Source of the DNA: Fidelibacterota bacterium SCGC AAA003-L08 | Lineage (GTDB): Bacteria > Fidelibacterota > Marinisomatia > SCGC-AAA003-L08 > D37C17 | Direction: 5' to 3' | DNA length: 6,580 nt | Assembly: GCA_000405805.1 (NCBI GenBank) | Contig: ASPJ01000042.1 | Coordinates: forward strand, 1-6,580 | Shown: positions 1-6,476 of the stretch, in pieces | Layout: each line of letters starts with the position of its first letter | How positions within the stretch are numbered: the first letter of the stretch is position 1 | Translations under genes and position numbers: made by a program | The notes under the pieces: generated by a model | What the model saw: the letters and a program-made list of their open reading frames with translations, nothing else | Databases searched by the model: none | Told to the model about the DNA's origin: nothing

Positions 1-924
1 GAAGGCCCTAAATATTTTTATAGAAATATTAACTGGGTTGGAAATTATATTTATTCCAATGAAAGATTAAATAACAAATTGGGTATTGCTAAAGGAGATT
101 TATTTAATCAAAGTGAATTGTCATTTTATCTAAGTGAAAAAATAAATCCCTTATATATGGATGATGGATATTATCATTTTAGAGCAATTCCTAATATAGT
201 TCCTGTTTCAGAGGATTCTCTAGATGTTAATTTTTTAATATCAGAAGGAGAATTAGTTAAAGTAAGAAAGATTATTATTTCCGGGAATGATAAAACATAT
301 GAGAATGTTATAAGAAGAGAATTGATGGTTTTTCCTGGGGATACTTTCAGTCGAAAGAAATTATTAGAAAGCTATAGAGATATATTTATGTTAAATTTTT
401 TCAATAATGTTATTCCAAATGTTGTTCCTGTGGATGATAAAGAAATTGATATTATATTTGATGTAGAAGAAAAAGAATCAGGTCAAGCTAATTTTTCAAT
501 GGGATATTCTGGGGTATCTGGTTTTACTGGAGGAGGAGGATTCCAATTTCCAAATTTTTTAGGTAGAGGCCAATTATTATCTGTATCTTACAATAGAGGT
601 TTATCAAATTCATATCAATTAGCATCTAATCAATCTGCAACAGTATCCCAAACTTTTAATATAGAATTTCAGGAACCCTGGTTATTCGATACCCCTAATT
701 TAGTTGGAGGTTCGTTTTATTACAAAGAAACTGGGCAAACGATTTATAGTCGACTACCTTTCGATCAGCAAATGATTGGAGGCTCTTTAATATGGGGAAG
801 AAAATTTAAATGGCCAGATCCATACTTTAGAGGAAATTGGAGATTATCAATTTCAAAAAAAGTTATATTTATCTGCAGAAAGATCAAATTTATTAAATCC
901 ATTATATTTTGGTTCTGGGATTGA
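1..924 (+). CDS. bamA: BamA outer-membrane assembly factor, N-terminal fragment (5' partial, frameshifted)
   Basis: BamA is the outer-membrane barrel that folds and inserts other beta-barrel proteins, using periplasmic POTRA domains to receive substrates. The frame is open from base 1, so the gene starts upstream; a TTG at 79 lies inside a POTRA domain and is not the real start. Codons 1 to about 80 look like POTRA 4 (I-N-W-V-G-N, then K-G-D-L-F). Codons about 81-157 are POTRA 5 (V-K-V-R-K-I-I-I-S-G-N, then F-P-G-D-T-F). The barrel begins near base 480 with a Gly/Phe-rich strand pattern and F-L-G-R-G-Q. Signal peptide and POTRA 1-3, about 250 residues in the family, are missing. The frame is lost in an A7 run at 855-861; residues after that to the TGA at 922-924 are not native. 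The protein continues in other frames to 1631, so this and the next entry are one gene. Confidence 0.9.
   Translation, partial: EGPKYFYRNINWVGNYIYSNERLNNKLGIAKGDLFNQSELSFYLSEKINPLYMDDGYYHFRAIPNIVPVSEDSLDVNFLISEGELVKVRKIIISGNDKTYENVIRRELMVFPGDTFSRKKLLESYRDIFMLNFFNNVIPNVVPVDDKEIDIIFDVEEKESGQANFSMGYSGVSGFTGGGGFQFPNFLGRGQLLSVSYNRGLSNSYQLASNQSATVSQTFNIEFQEPWLFDTPNLVGGSFYYKETGQTIYSRLPFDQQMIGGSLIWGRKFKWPDPYFRGNWRLSISKKVIFICRKIKFIKSIIFWFWD
71..206 (+). repeat. Inverted repeat, left copy (inside bamA POTRA region)
   Basis: This 136-base stretch of bamA is found again as its reverse complement at 6444-6580. The left copy lies in an open, well-conserved POTRA reading frame and is therefore the native one. 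The right copy has one extra base in an A run (AAAA instead of AAA after GCT) and no substitutions. The match stops at 206 because dxr sequence begins there in the other copy. At 71 it stops only because the window ends. Confidence 0.97.
855..861 (+). other. A7 homopolymer, apparent +1 frameshift in bamA
   Basis: Seven A residues follow a C at 854. Upstream, BamA reads in the frame of base 1; downstream it reads in the next frame (K-K-L-Y-L-S-A-E-R). Removing one A restores S-I-S-K-K-L-Y-L-S without a stop. This is seen directly. Assigning it to sequencing or amplification error is inference. Confidence 0.8.
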
Positions 925-938
925 TTCATATATAACAT

Positions 939-1631
939 TTGATGGAAGCAATTATATTTTTTTCAAATTCAGGATTATCAGTATCACAGACTATATCTAG
1001 AGATCGCAGAAATCATCCGGAATTTCCAACATCAGGATCAACTTTTACATGGACAAGCACATTGGCTGGGAATTTCTTGGGTGGTGATGAGGATTATCAT
1101 AAGCATGTCTTTGATATAAAATGGTTTTCTCCTATATATGAATTGAATTATGGAAGAAATAATACAAATATTAGTAAATTTACATTATTCCAAAATATAA
1201 AAATTGGAGTAGTAAAGGGATTGCCTTCATTGGGGGGAGGCGATAATTTATCTACAATTCCTCCATCCAGTAGATTTTTAATGGGTGGAAGTGGAATCCC
1301 ATATGGGAATATGCTTAGAGGATATGAAGAGAACTCAGTTGGAACTTATTATGGGAATATTTTATTTAAATATTCTTTAGAATTTAGAGTTTCATTATCA
1401 GAGAATCCTACAATGTATGTCCTTGCTTTTATGGAGGCAGGTAATGTTTGGAGTGATTTTAATGAATCTGATATTTTTGAACTAAATAGATCTATAGGCT
1501 TTGGTGGAAGAATATTTATGCCAATGCTTGGAATGTTAGGTTATGATATTGGCTATGGGATTGATATAGATAAAATAAATCCAAATATAGACCCTTGGCA
1601 GTATCATTTTATTTTTGGAATGCCATTTTAA
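939..1631 (+). CDS. bamA: BamA outer-membrane assembly factor, C-terminal barrel fragment (frameshifted)
   Basis: This is the rest of the same bamA gene in a third frame. The TTG/ATG at 939-944 is not a true start: native sequence in this frame begins around 957, after a T7 run. The 32 or so codons between the two runs (862-957) read sensibly only in the intermediate frame, as beta-strand sequence containing Y-L-S-A-E-R-S and Y-F-G-S-G-I-D. The fragment holds the later barrel strands and the conserved loop-6 motif R-G-Y (codons at 1317-1325, within M-L-R-G-Y-E-E-N-S-V-G). It ends in a beta-signal-like strand Y-H-F-I-F-G-M-P-F with the terminal Phe typical of outer-membrane proteins. An ompH/skp-like gene follows after 20 bases, a usual BamA neighbour. 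Because bamA is essential, sequencing error is more likely than a pseudogene. Confidence 0.88.
   Translation: MMEAIIFFSNSGLSVSQTISRDRRNHPEFPTSGSTFTWTSTLAGNFLGGDEDYHKHVFDIKWFSPIYELNYGRNNTNISKFTLFQNIKIGVVKGLPSLGGGDNLSTIPPSSRFLMGGSGIPYGNMLRGYEENSVGTYYGNILFKYSLEFRVSLSENPTMYVLAFMEAGNVWSDFNESDIFELNRSIGFGGRIFMPMLGMLGYDIGYGIDIDKINPNIDPWQYHFIFGMPF
957..963 (+). other. T7 homopolymer, apparent second +1 frameshift in bamA
   Basis: Seven T residues separate the intermediate frame (G-S-N-Y-I-F) from the final frame (S-N-S-G-L-S-V-S-Q). Removing one T joins them into a smooth barrel strand. The intermediate frame otherwise runs to a TAG about 40 bases on. Both shifts go in the same direction, so they do not cancel each other. 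Confidence 0.8.
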
Positions 1632-1636
1632 AATAG

Positions 1637-1643
1637 AAAAGGA
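1637..1643 (+). promoter_or_regulatory. Shine-Dalgarno site for ompH/skp
   Basis: AAAAGGA lies 8 bases before the ATG at 1652, between the bamA stop and the ompH/skp start. It is the clearest ribosome binding site in the window and supports the ATG as start. Confidence 0.6.
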
Positions 1644-1651
1644 TATAAAAA

Positions 1652-2173
1652 ATGAAAAAATATATTATTGTATATTTATTATTATTTATAAATATTGCAT
1701 TAGGAGACGTAAAAATAGGATATGTTGATTCTCAACAAATAATGACTCAATATGAAGGCTTTCGCATGGCTCAGGTTGATTTGGAGAAGGAACAAAAACG
1801 ATTAGAAGCGGAATATCTAGTATTGCAGCAGCAAGTGGATAGTCTATATCAATCTTTTCAAAAACAAGAATTTATGATGAGTGAAGAGAGAAAAAGAGAA
1901 AAAGTAAATGAGATAACTCAAAAGGAAAGAGAATTGCAGGAATTTGGAATGAAAAAACTAGGTCCTCAAAATAGTGAGTTAGTCCAAATTCAAAATCAAT
2001 TAATGCAACCTATATTGAAAGCTTTTGCAGACGCATGTGATATTGTTGGAAAAGAAAGAGGCTTTGACTATATTTTTGATGCAGGTACAGGGGGTATACT
2101 CTTTGCTCTTGAATCAAATAATTTAACTGAGGAAGTATTAGAACAAATGAATAAAACAGTAAATACAAATTAA
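1652..2173 (+). CDS. skp: OmpH/Skp family periplasmic chaperone
   Basis: This 173-residue protein belongs to the OmpH/Skp family, trimeric periplasmic chaperones that hold unfolded outer-membrane proteins and pass them to the Bam complex. Residues 1-18 form a signal peptide (M-K-K, hydrophobic core, A-L-G) with likely cleavage before D19. Mature sequence opens with the family strand V-K-I-G-Y-V-D-S-Q-Q-I-M. Residues about 36-136 are Glu/Lys/Gln-rich and helical, forming the coiled-coil tentacles. A closing F-D-Y-I-F-D-A-G-T-G-G-I-L-F strand (residues 138-151) is typical of the family's body domain. Length fits the usual 160-190. It sits 20 bases after bamA and 2 bases before lpxD, the same order as the proteobacterial bamA-skp-lpxD cluster. 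The exact name (skp or ompH) is a matter of convention. Confidence 0.93.
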   Translation: MKKYIIVYLLLFINIALGDVKIGYVDSQQIMTQYEGFRMAQVDLEKEQKRLEAEYLVLQQQVDSLYQSFQKQEFMMSEERKREKVNEITQKERELQEFGMKKLGPQNSELVQIQNQLMQPILKAFADACDIVGKERGFDYIFDAGTGGILFALESNNLTEEVLEQMNKTVNTN

Positions 2174-2175
2174 TA

Positions 2176-3168
2176 GTGCATTCAATAAGGAAAATAGCAA
2201 AGTATGTTAATGGTGATATTGTTGGTGATTCAGGGCTAATTATTAAGGGATTATGTGGAATTGATAGTGGAAAAGATCAACATATTTCATATATTCATGA
2301 GAAACAATATTTTAAATATTTTCTAACAACTAAAGCATCAGCTATTATAATCCAAAGTGATCATGATTTTCCTTCGTCAGGTAAAACAGTAATAAAAGTT
2401 AACAATGCAGCTAATGCATTTTCTAAATTAATCAGTTTATTTCATAATGATAATATGTTTGTCCCTTTTATAAGTAATTCTGCTATTATAAGTGATAAAT
2501 CTACGATAGGGAAAAATGTTTATATTGGCAATCACGTGGTTATTGATGATAATGTTTGTATTGCTGCGGATGTATTTATAGGTAATGGGTGTTATATTGG
2601 TAAAGATTCTATTGTAGGTAAAGGTTCAAAAATATCCAATAATGTTACCATAGTTAAAAATACTAAAATAGATCAATTAGTTGAAATCAATTCAGGTACG
2701 GTAATTGGAGGTTCGGGTTTTGGATTATTTACTGAAAATGGAAAACATTCACGAATACCTCATGTTGGGAATGTAATAATTGGAGAAGGTGTATCTATAG
2801 GCTCAAATTGTTGTATTGATAGGGGTACCATCAATGATACTCAGATTGGTGATAATACTTTTATTGATAATTTAGTACAGATTGCTCATAATGCAAATTT
2901 AGGGAAGAATTGTATTATAGCAGGGCAAACAGGAATTGCTGGTAGTGCTATCATTGGGAACTCTGTTACAACAGGTGGTCAAGTAGGAATTGTAGGTCAT
3001 ATCAAAATTGGTGATCATGTTACTATTGCAGGAAAATCACTAGTTACAAAATCCATAGCGAGTAATCAAGTGATATCAGGAATTCCCGCAAAAAATCATA
3101 AAAAAAGAATCAAACAGGAAGCAACTATTAATAGGCTCCCGAATATTATTAAAAATATTAAAAAATAA
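2176..3168 (+). CDS. lpxD: UDP-3-O-(3-hydroxyacyl)glucosamine N-acyltransferase LpxD
   Basis: LpxD adds the second, N-linked (R)-3-hydroxyacyl chain from acyl-ACP to UDP-3-O-acylglucosamine, the third step of lipid A synthesis, in the cytoplasm. The 330 residues match the family's usual length. Residues 1 to about 95 form the uridine-binding N-terminal domain (N-G-D-I-V-G-D near 12-18). Residues about 100-295 are hexapeptide repeats building a left-handed beta helix, with I-G or V-G at nearly every turn. The signature C-C-I-D-R-G-T-I-N-D-T is at 212-222, followed by the catalytic His238 in Q-I-A-H-N, matching His239 of the E. coli enzyme. A basic helical tail ends the protein. The start is GTG, two bases after the upstream stop, with no clear ribosome binding site, so translational coupling is likely. 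The N-terminus beginning H-S-I-R-K-I-A fits the family. Confidence 0.96.
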   Translation: MHSIRKIAKYVNGDIVGDSGLIIKGLCGIDSGKDQHISYIHEKQYFKYFLTTKASAIIIQSDHDFPSSGKTVIKVNNAANAFSKLISLFHNDNMFVPFISNSAIISDKSTIGKNVYIGNHVVIDDNVCIAADVFIGNGCYIGKDSIVGKGSKISNNVTIVKNTKIDQLVEINSGTVIGGSGFGLFTENGKHSRIPHVGNVIIGEGVSIGSNCCIDRGTINDTQIGDNTFIDNLVQIAHNANLGKNCIIAGQTGIAGSAIIGNSVTTGGQVGIVGHIKIGDHVTIAGKSLVTKSIASNQVISGIPAKNHKKRIKQEATINRLPNIIKNIKK

Positions 3169-3171
3169 TCT

Positions 3172-3175
3172 AGGA
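3172..3175 (+). promoter_or_regulatory. Short Shine-Dalgarno site for lpxC-fabZ
   Basis: AGGA sits 5 bases before the TTG at 3181, in the 12-base gap after lpxD. It supports TTG as the real start; no in-frame ATG exists before the conserved LpxC N-terminal motif. Confidence 0.45.
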
Positions 3176-3180
3176 TTGAT

Positions 3181-4590
3181 TTGAATAAAACATATAAACA
3201 GTCAATTTATCAAAAGACTATTAATAAAAAAGTTAGTTTAAAAGGAATAGGCCTTCATACTGGAGTTAATTCTAAAATCAATTTTATGCCAGCAAAAGAA
3301 AATTCTGGAATTAGATTTAAGAGATTAGATATAGATGGTTGTCCTGAGATATTAGCTGATATTGATCATGTAATTGATATATCAAGAGGAACTTCTATTG
3401 GCCAGGATGGATTCAGAATCCATACCGTAGAGCATATTCTTGCGGCAGTCACTGGTTTGCAGATTGATAATATATTAATAGAGTTAACTGAAAAAGAACC
3501 TCCTGTTATGGATGGGAGTGCAAAACCATTTGTTGATATTCTTTTAAAATCAGGTATCAAGGAACAAAAGGTTCGAAGAAAAGAACTTGTAATAGATAGA
3601 CCTATTAGCCATATAGAACCTGATAGAGGCGTTGAAATTCATATTTTGCCAGCAGATTCTTTCAGAATTACTTTTACGACTGATTATACTTATCCTTCTT
3701 TAGGTTCATCAACATGCTCAATGTATTCATTGGAAAATAATTTTATTAATGAATTTGCTCCCGCGCGGACTTTCTGTTTTTTCTCTGAAATTGAAGAATT
3801 ACATTCATTAGGCTTGATAAAGGGAGGAGGCTTAGATAATGCATTAGTTTTTTTAGATAGGAAAATTAATGATAAAGAATTAGTAAAATTAAAAAAAATA
3901 TTTAAGATTAAATCGGATGTATTTGTTAGTAAAAATGGATTATTGAATGGTAAAAAATTAAGATTTAGTAATGAGCCTGTTAGACATAAAACATTAGATT
4001 TACTAGGTGATTTAGCCTTGCTTGGGATAGCTATTAAAGGTCATATTATAGCTACAAAAAGTGGGCATGCAGCAAACGTAGAGTTAGTTAAAAAAATTAA
4101 ATCGTCATATAGAAAAAAAATTCAAAATCAAAATAATTTAGATTCTTTTGATTCATTTAATATTCAATCAATATTAAAAATAATGCCTCATAGATATCCT
4201 TTTTTATTAGTTGATAGAATCTTATCAGTAAAACCTTCAGAAGAAGTAAAGGCAATTAAAAATGTAACTTACAATGAACCTTTTTTTCAAGGTCATTTTC
4301 CAGATCAACCTATTATGCCAGGAGTTTTAATATTAGAAGCAATGGCTCAAGCGGGAGGGTTTCTTGTATTAAATTCTATTCCAAACCCTGAAACAAAATT
4401 GATATATTTTTCTGGAATTAGTAATTCTCGTTTTAAAAAGACAGTAGTTCCAGGTGATCAAATATTCCTTGAAGCAAGATTAGATAAGTTTAGAATGGGT
4501 ACATGTAAAATTTTAGCTACGGCAAAGGTAAATGATGAAATTGTTTGTGAAGCTGAAATTCTTGCTTCAGTTGTTGATAGGGAAAGTTGA
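3181..4590 (+). CDS. lpxC-fabZ: Bifunctional LpxC-FabZ: UDP-3-O-acyl-GlcNAc deacetylase fused to 3-hydroxyacyl-ACP dehydratase
   Basis: One 469-residue protein carries two enzymes. Residues about 8-310 are LpxC, the zinc deacetylase that commits UDP-3-O-acyl-GlcNAc to lipid A. It has the G-I-G-L-H-T-G opening (22-28), H-T-V-E-H with Glu84 and zinc ligand His85, H-K-T-L-D-L-L-G-D with zinc ligands His269 and Asp273, and the catalytic His296 in S-G-H-A-A-N. A polar Asn/Gln/Ser linker (about 311-327) leads to FabZ, residues about 328-467. FabZ dehydrates (R)-3-hydroxyacyl-ACP in fatty acid elongation. Its motifs are M-P-H-R-Y-P-F-L-L-V-D-R, G-H-F-P with catalytic His372, and Glu386 in L-E-A-M-A-Q, with the same His-Glu spacing of 14 as E. 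coli His54/Glu68. The start is TTG. This fusion is known in Bacteroidota and related phyla. The stop overlaps the lpxA start by one base. Confidence 0.97.
   Translation: MNKTYKQSIYQKTINKKVSLKGIGLHTGVNSKINFMPAKENSGIRFKRLDIDGCPEILADIDHVIDISRGTSIGQDGFRIHTVEHILAAVTGLQIDNILIELTEKEPPVMDGSAKPFVDILLKSGIKEQKVRRKELVIDRPISHIEPDRGVEIHILPADSFRITFTTDYTYPSLGSSTCSMYSLENNFINEFAPARTFCFFSEIEELHSLGLIKGGGLDNALVFLDRKINDKELVKLKKIFKIKSDVFVSKNGLLNGKKLRFSNEPVRHKTLDLLGDLALLGIAIKGHIIATKSGHAANVELVKKIKSSYRKKIQNQNNLDSFDSFNIQSILKIMPHRYPFLLVDRILSVKPSEEVKAIKNVTYNEPFFQGHFPDQPIMPGVLILEAMAQAGGFLVLNSIPNPETKLIYFSGISNSRFKKTVVPGDQIFLEARLDKFRMGTCKILATAKVNDEIVCEAEILASVVDRES
4579..4583 (+). promoter_or_regulatory. Shine-Dalgarno-like site for lpxA
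   Basis: AGGGA inside the end of lpxC-fabZ lies 6 bases before the ATG at 4590. It favours that ATG over the TTG at 4587 and suggests coupled translation across the TGATG overlap. Confidence 0.45.
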
Positions 4591-5363
4591 TGTCATCTTT
4601 TATACATCCAACAGCTTTAATTTCTCCTTCTGCTAGGATTGAAATGGATGTAACTATAGGTTCCTTTTGCATTATTGAAGATAATGTCACAATTAATTCT
4701 GGCACTATTATTAAGCCTGGTGTTCAAGTTTGCAGTAATACATCTATAGGTAAGGATTGCCAAATATTTCAGAACTCTATTATTGGTGAAATTCCTCAAG
4801 ATTTAAAATATGATGGAGAAGAAACTAAATTAATAATAGGTGATAGAACTAGAATTAGAGAATTTTGCACAATTAATAAAGGGACTAAAGCTAGTGGTGA
4901 AACTACGATAGGTAGTGATTGTTTATTAATGGCATATGTTCATGTTGCCCATGATTGCATAGTTGGAGATAATACGATCTTAGCAAATGGGGTCCAAGTT
5001 GGAGGACATGTAGAGATAGGAAGCTGGGTTACAATAGGAGGGATGACCCCTGTCCACCAATTTACAAAAATTGGGTCTCATTCTTTCATTGGTGGTGGTT
5101 ATAGAATTGTTCAAGATATACCGCCATATATTCTAGCTATGGGAGAACCTTTGAAATATGCAGGCATAAATAATATTGGATTAAGAAGAAGAAATTTTCC
5201 TCCAGATATTAGAAATTTAATTAAAAAAATATATAGAATTATTTTTAAGTCAAAGACAAATATGTCAGATTCAATTAAACTAATAAATGATAATTATTCA
5301 ATGCATAAGGAAACAAATATAATCATTGATTTCATTAAGAATAGTAATAGAGGTTTAATTTAA
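4590..5363 (+). CDS. lpxA: Acyl-ACP:UDP-N-acetylglucosamine O-acyltransferase LpxA
   Basis: LpxA transfers an (R)-3-hydroxyacyl chain from ACP to the 3-OH of UDP-GlcNAc, the first step of lipid A synthesis, in the cytoplasm. The 257 residues match the family's usual length of about 255-265. Residues 4 to about 175 are hexapeptide repeats forming a left-handed beta helix. D-L-K-Y-D-G (71-76) is an LpxA signature. Catalytic His121 lies in V-H-V-A-H-D (E. coli His125), and V-H-Q-F is at 155-158. The C-terminal helical domain carries Q-D-I-P-P-Y, G-L-R-R-R-N-F and a final R-G-L-I. Gly169 aligns with E. coli Gly173, the residue that sets acyl-chain length and there allows long chains. I chose ATG at 4590, which overlaps the lpxC-fabZ stop as TGATG; a TTG one codon upstream is possible but less likely. 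lpxB does not follow. Confidence 0.97.
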   Translation: MSSFIHPTALISPSARIEMDVTIGSFCIIEDNVTINSGTIIKPGVQVCSNTSIGKDCQIFQNSIIGEIPQDLKYDGEETKLIIGDRTRIREFCTINKGTKASGETTIGSDCLLMAYVHVAHDCIVGDNTILANGVQVGGHVEIGSWVTIGGMTPVHQFTKIGSHSFIGGGYRIVQDIPPYILAMGEPLKYAGINNIGLRRRNFPPDIRNLIKKIYRIIFKSKTNMSDSIKLINDNYSMHKETNIIIDFIKNSNRGLI

Positions 5364-5367
5364 TTTT

Positions 5368-5928
5368 TTGAAATTACGCAATATAATTATCCTTAATATT
5401 TTCTGTATTCTTATCGCGTCTAATACCTATTCTGAATTAACACAATCAACATATAAGCCTCTTGATATTAGTTCGGAAATCAATCTCCAAGTAACATTCT
5501 ATAATAATTCAAGTCCATTACTTGGCATACAATGGTGGGTATCTGATAATTTACAATTATCGGGGAATATATATACTGAAACTAAACCTATTTTTAATTT
5601 ATATAATAATCTTGGCATTGGATATTACAATGAAAATATTAAATGGCTATATTCGTCTTCAAATTTTATTGAACTGAGTCTGCATAAGATTAAATATAAA
5701 AATTCATATCCAAGATGGATTAATTTTTCATATAAAAGCAGATATAACCTAAATAATTTTATACTAGGCTATGATTTGGTCCATTGTTTTTGGAAAGATG
5801 TAGAAAATAATTTCATATCATTAATAATAGCATATAACATAAAAAATAAAATAATTTTAGAATTTAAGTTTGATTTAATTAATAAAAATTCTCATATTGG
5901 GTCAGTTAATTTCTCAATACCAATATAA
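5368..5928 (+). CDS. Uncharacterised secreted protein, possible small outer-membrane beta-barrel
   Basis: I do not recognise this 186-residue protein. Residues 1 to about 22 look like a signal peptide: K2 and R4, then a hydrophobic core I-I-I-L-N-I-F-C-I-L-I-A-S and a likely cleavage site near T-Y-S|E. Cys13 is not in a good lipobox. The mature part is rich in Asn, Ile, Tyr, Trp and Lys. It shows short alternating polar/hydrophobic stretches separated by Asn/Ser turns (G-I-Q-W-W-V-S-D-N-L-Q-L-S-G-N, then L-G-I-G-Y-Y), reminiscent of outer-membrane barrel strands. It ends in V-N-F-S-I-P-I, not the usual aromatic residue. TTG is the only plausible start, because the reading frame holds no other Met; it lies 4 bases after lpxA. 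Its place between lpxA and dxr suggests an envelope role, but that and the barrel fold are inference. Confidence 0.72.
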   Translation: MKLRNIIILNIFCILIASNTYSELTQSTYKPLDISSEINLQVTFYNNSSPLLGIQWWVSDNLQLSGNIYTETKPIFNLYNNLGIGYYNENIKWLYSSSNFIELSLHKIKYKNSYPRWINFSYKSRYNLNNFILGYDLVHCFWKDVENNFISLIIAYNIKNKIILEFKFDLINKNSHIGSVNFSIPI

Positions 5929-5930
5929 TT

Positions 5931-6476
5931 ATGAAAAATATCACAATACTAGGTTCAACTGGTTCAATTGGAGTTCAAGCTCTTAATGTTATTGACAATT
6001 TAAGAGAAGAATTTAATTTAATTGGAATCAGTGCTAATAAAAATGTTGCTCTTTTAGCTAAACAAGCAAAGTTATATAAGCCGAAATATGTATGCATATC
6101 AGATGATAGATATAAAGCTGATTTAGCTACTGCTTTAGGCCCGAATGAATTTAAAATTTTATCAGGAAGGGATGGCTTATTAGAGTTATCTCAAAATAAT
6201 GAAGCAGATACTATGTTAAATGCACTTGTTGGTCATAATGGTATGGAGCCTACTATAAATGCCATTAATTCAGGTATTAATATAGCATTATCAAATAAAG
6301 AAAGTTTAGTAATGGCTGGGGAAATAATTAATAAAGCCTTAAAAGATAATAATGTGCAACTTAACCCTGTTGATAGTGAGCATAGTGCTATTTGGCAATG
6401 TTTAGTCGGAGAAGATGAACAACAGGTTGATAAAATTATTCTTACAGGAACTATATTAGGAATTGCTCTAAAATGA
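5931..6476 (+). CDS. dxr: 1-deoxy-D-xylulose 5-phosphate reductoisomerase Dxr, truncated at a chimeric junction
   Basis: Dxr (IspC) converts 1-deoxy-D-xylulose 5-phosphate to 2-C-methyl-D-erythritol 4-phosphate with NADPH, the committed step of the MEP isoprenoid pathway. Present here are the NADPH-binding G-S-T-G-S-I-G (residues 8-14), N-A-L-V-G-H-N-G (97-104), S-N-K-E-S-L-V-M-A-G (121-130) and P-V-D-S-E-H-S-A (146-153) with metal ligands Asp148 and Glu150. The family is about 380-400 residues; this frame has 181. After I-I-L-T-G (about residue 173, base 6449), where S-G-G-P-F is expected, the sequence switches to reverse-complemented bamA, and the last 8 or so residues to the TGA are foreign. 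The rest of the catalytic domain and the C-terminal helical domain are absent. ATG lies 2 bases after the preceding stop, with no clear ribosome binding site. The gene is probably intact in the organism. Confidence 0.94.
   Translation: MKNITILGSTGSIGVQALNVIDNLREEFNLIGISANKNVALLAKQAKLYKPKYVCISDDRYKADLATALGPNEFKILSGRDGLLELSQNNEADTMLNALVGHNGMEPTINAINSGINIALSNKESLVMAGEIINKALKDNNVQLNPVDSEHSAIWQCLVGEDEQQVDKIILTGTILGIALK

Noticed and set aside
79..81. TTG as a possible start of bamA
   Set aside because: The frame is open back to base 1, and the upstream codons (Y-R-N-I-N-W-V-G-N) are clear POTRA sequence, so the true start is outside the window.
939..944. TTG/ATG as the start of a separate barrel protein
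   Set aside because: The first codons are out of frame with the native barrel, and the segment just before reads as BamA in another frame. It is a frameshift fragment, not an independent gene.
855..963. Programmed ribosomal frameshifting or transcriptional slippage in bamA
   Set aside because: Two successive shifts would be needed, no stimulatory element is evident, and BamA is not known to use recoding. Homopolymer error is simpler.
2470..3060. Repetitive hexapeptide-encoding DNA in lpxD, and likewise in lpxA
   Set aside because: The periodicity comes from the left-handed beta-helix protein fold and is not a DNA repeat or CRISPR array.
3366..3560. Minus-strand open frame of 64 codons inside lpxC-fabZ
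   Set aside because: It is antisense to conserved LpxC sequence, with no family resemblance and no ribosome binding site.
4517..4799. Two short minus-strand open frames across the lpxC-fabZ/lpxA boundary
   Set aside because: Both lie antisense to conserved enzyme sequence and overlap each other; they are chance open frames.
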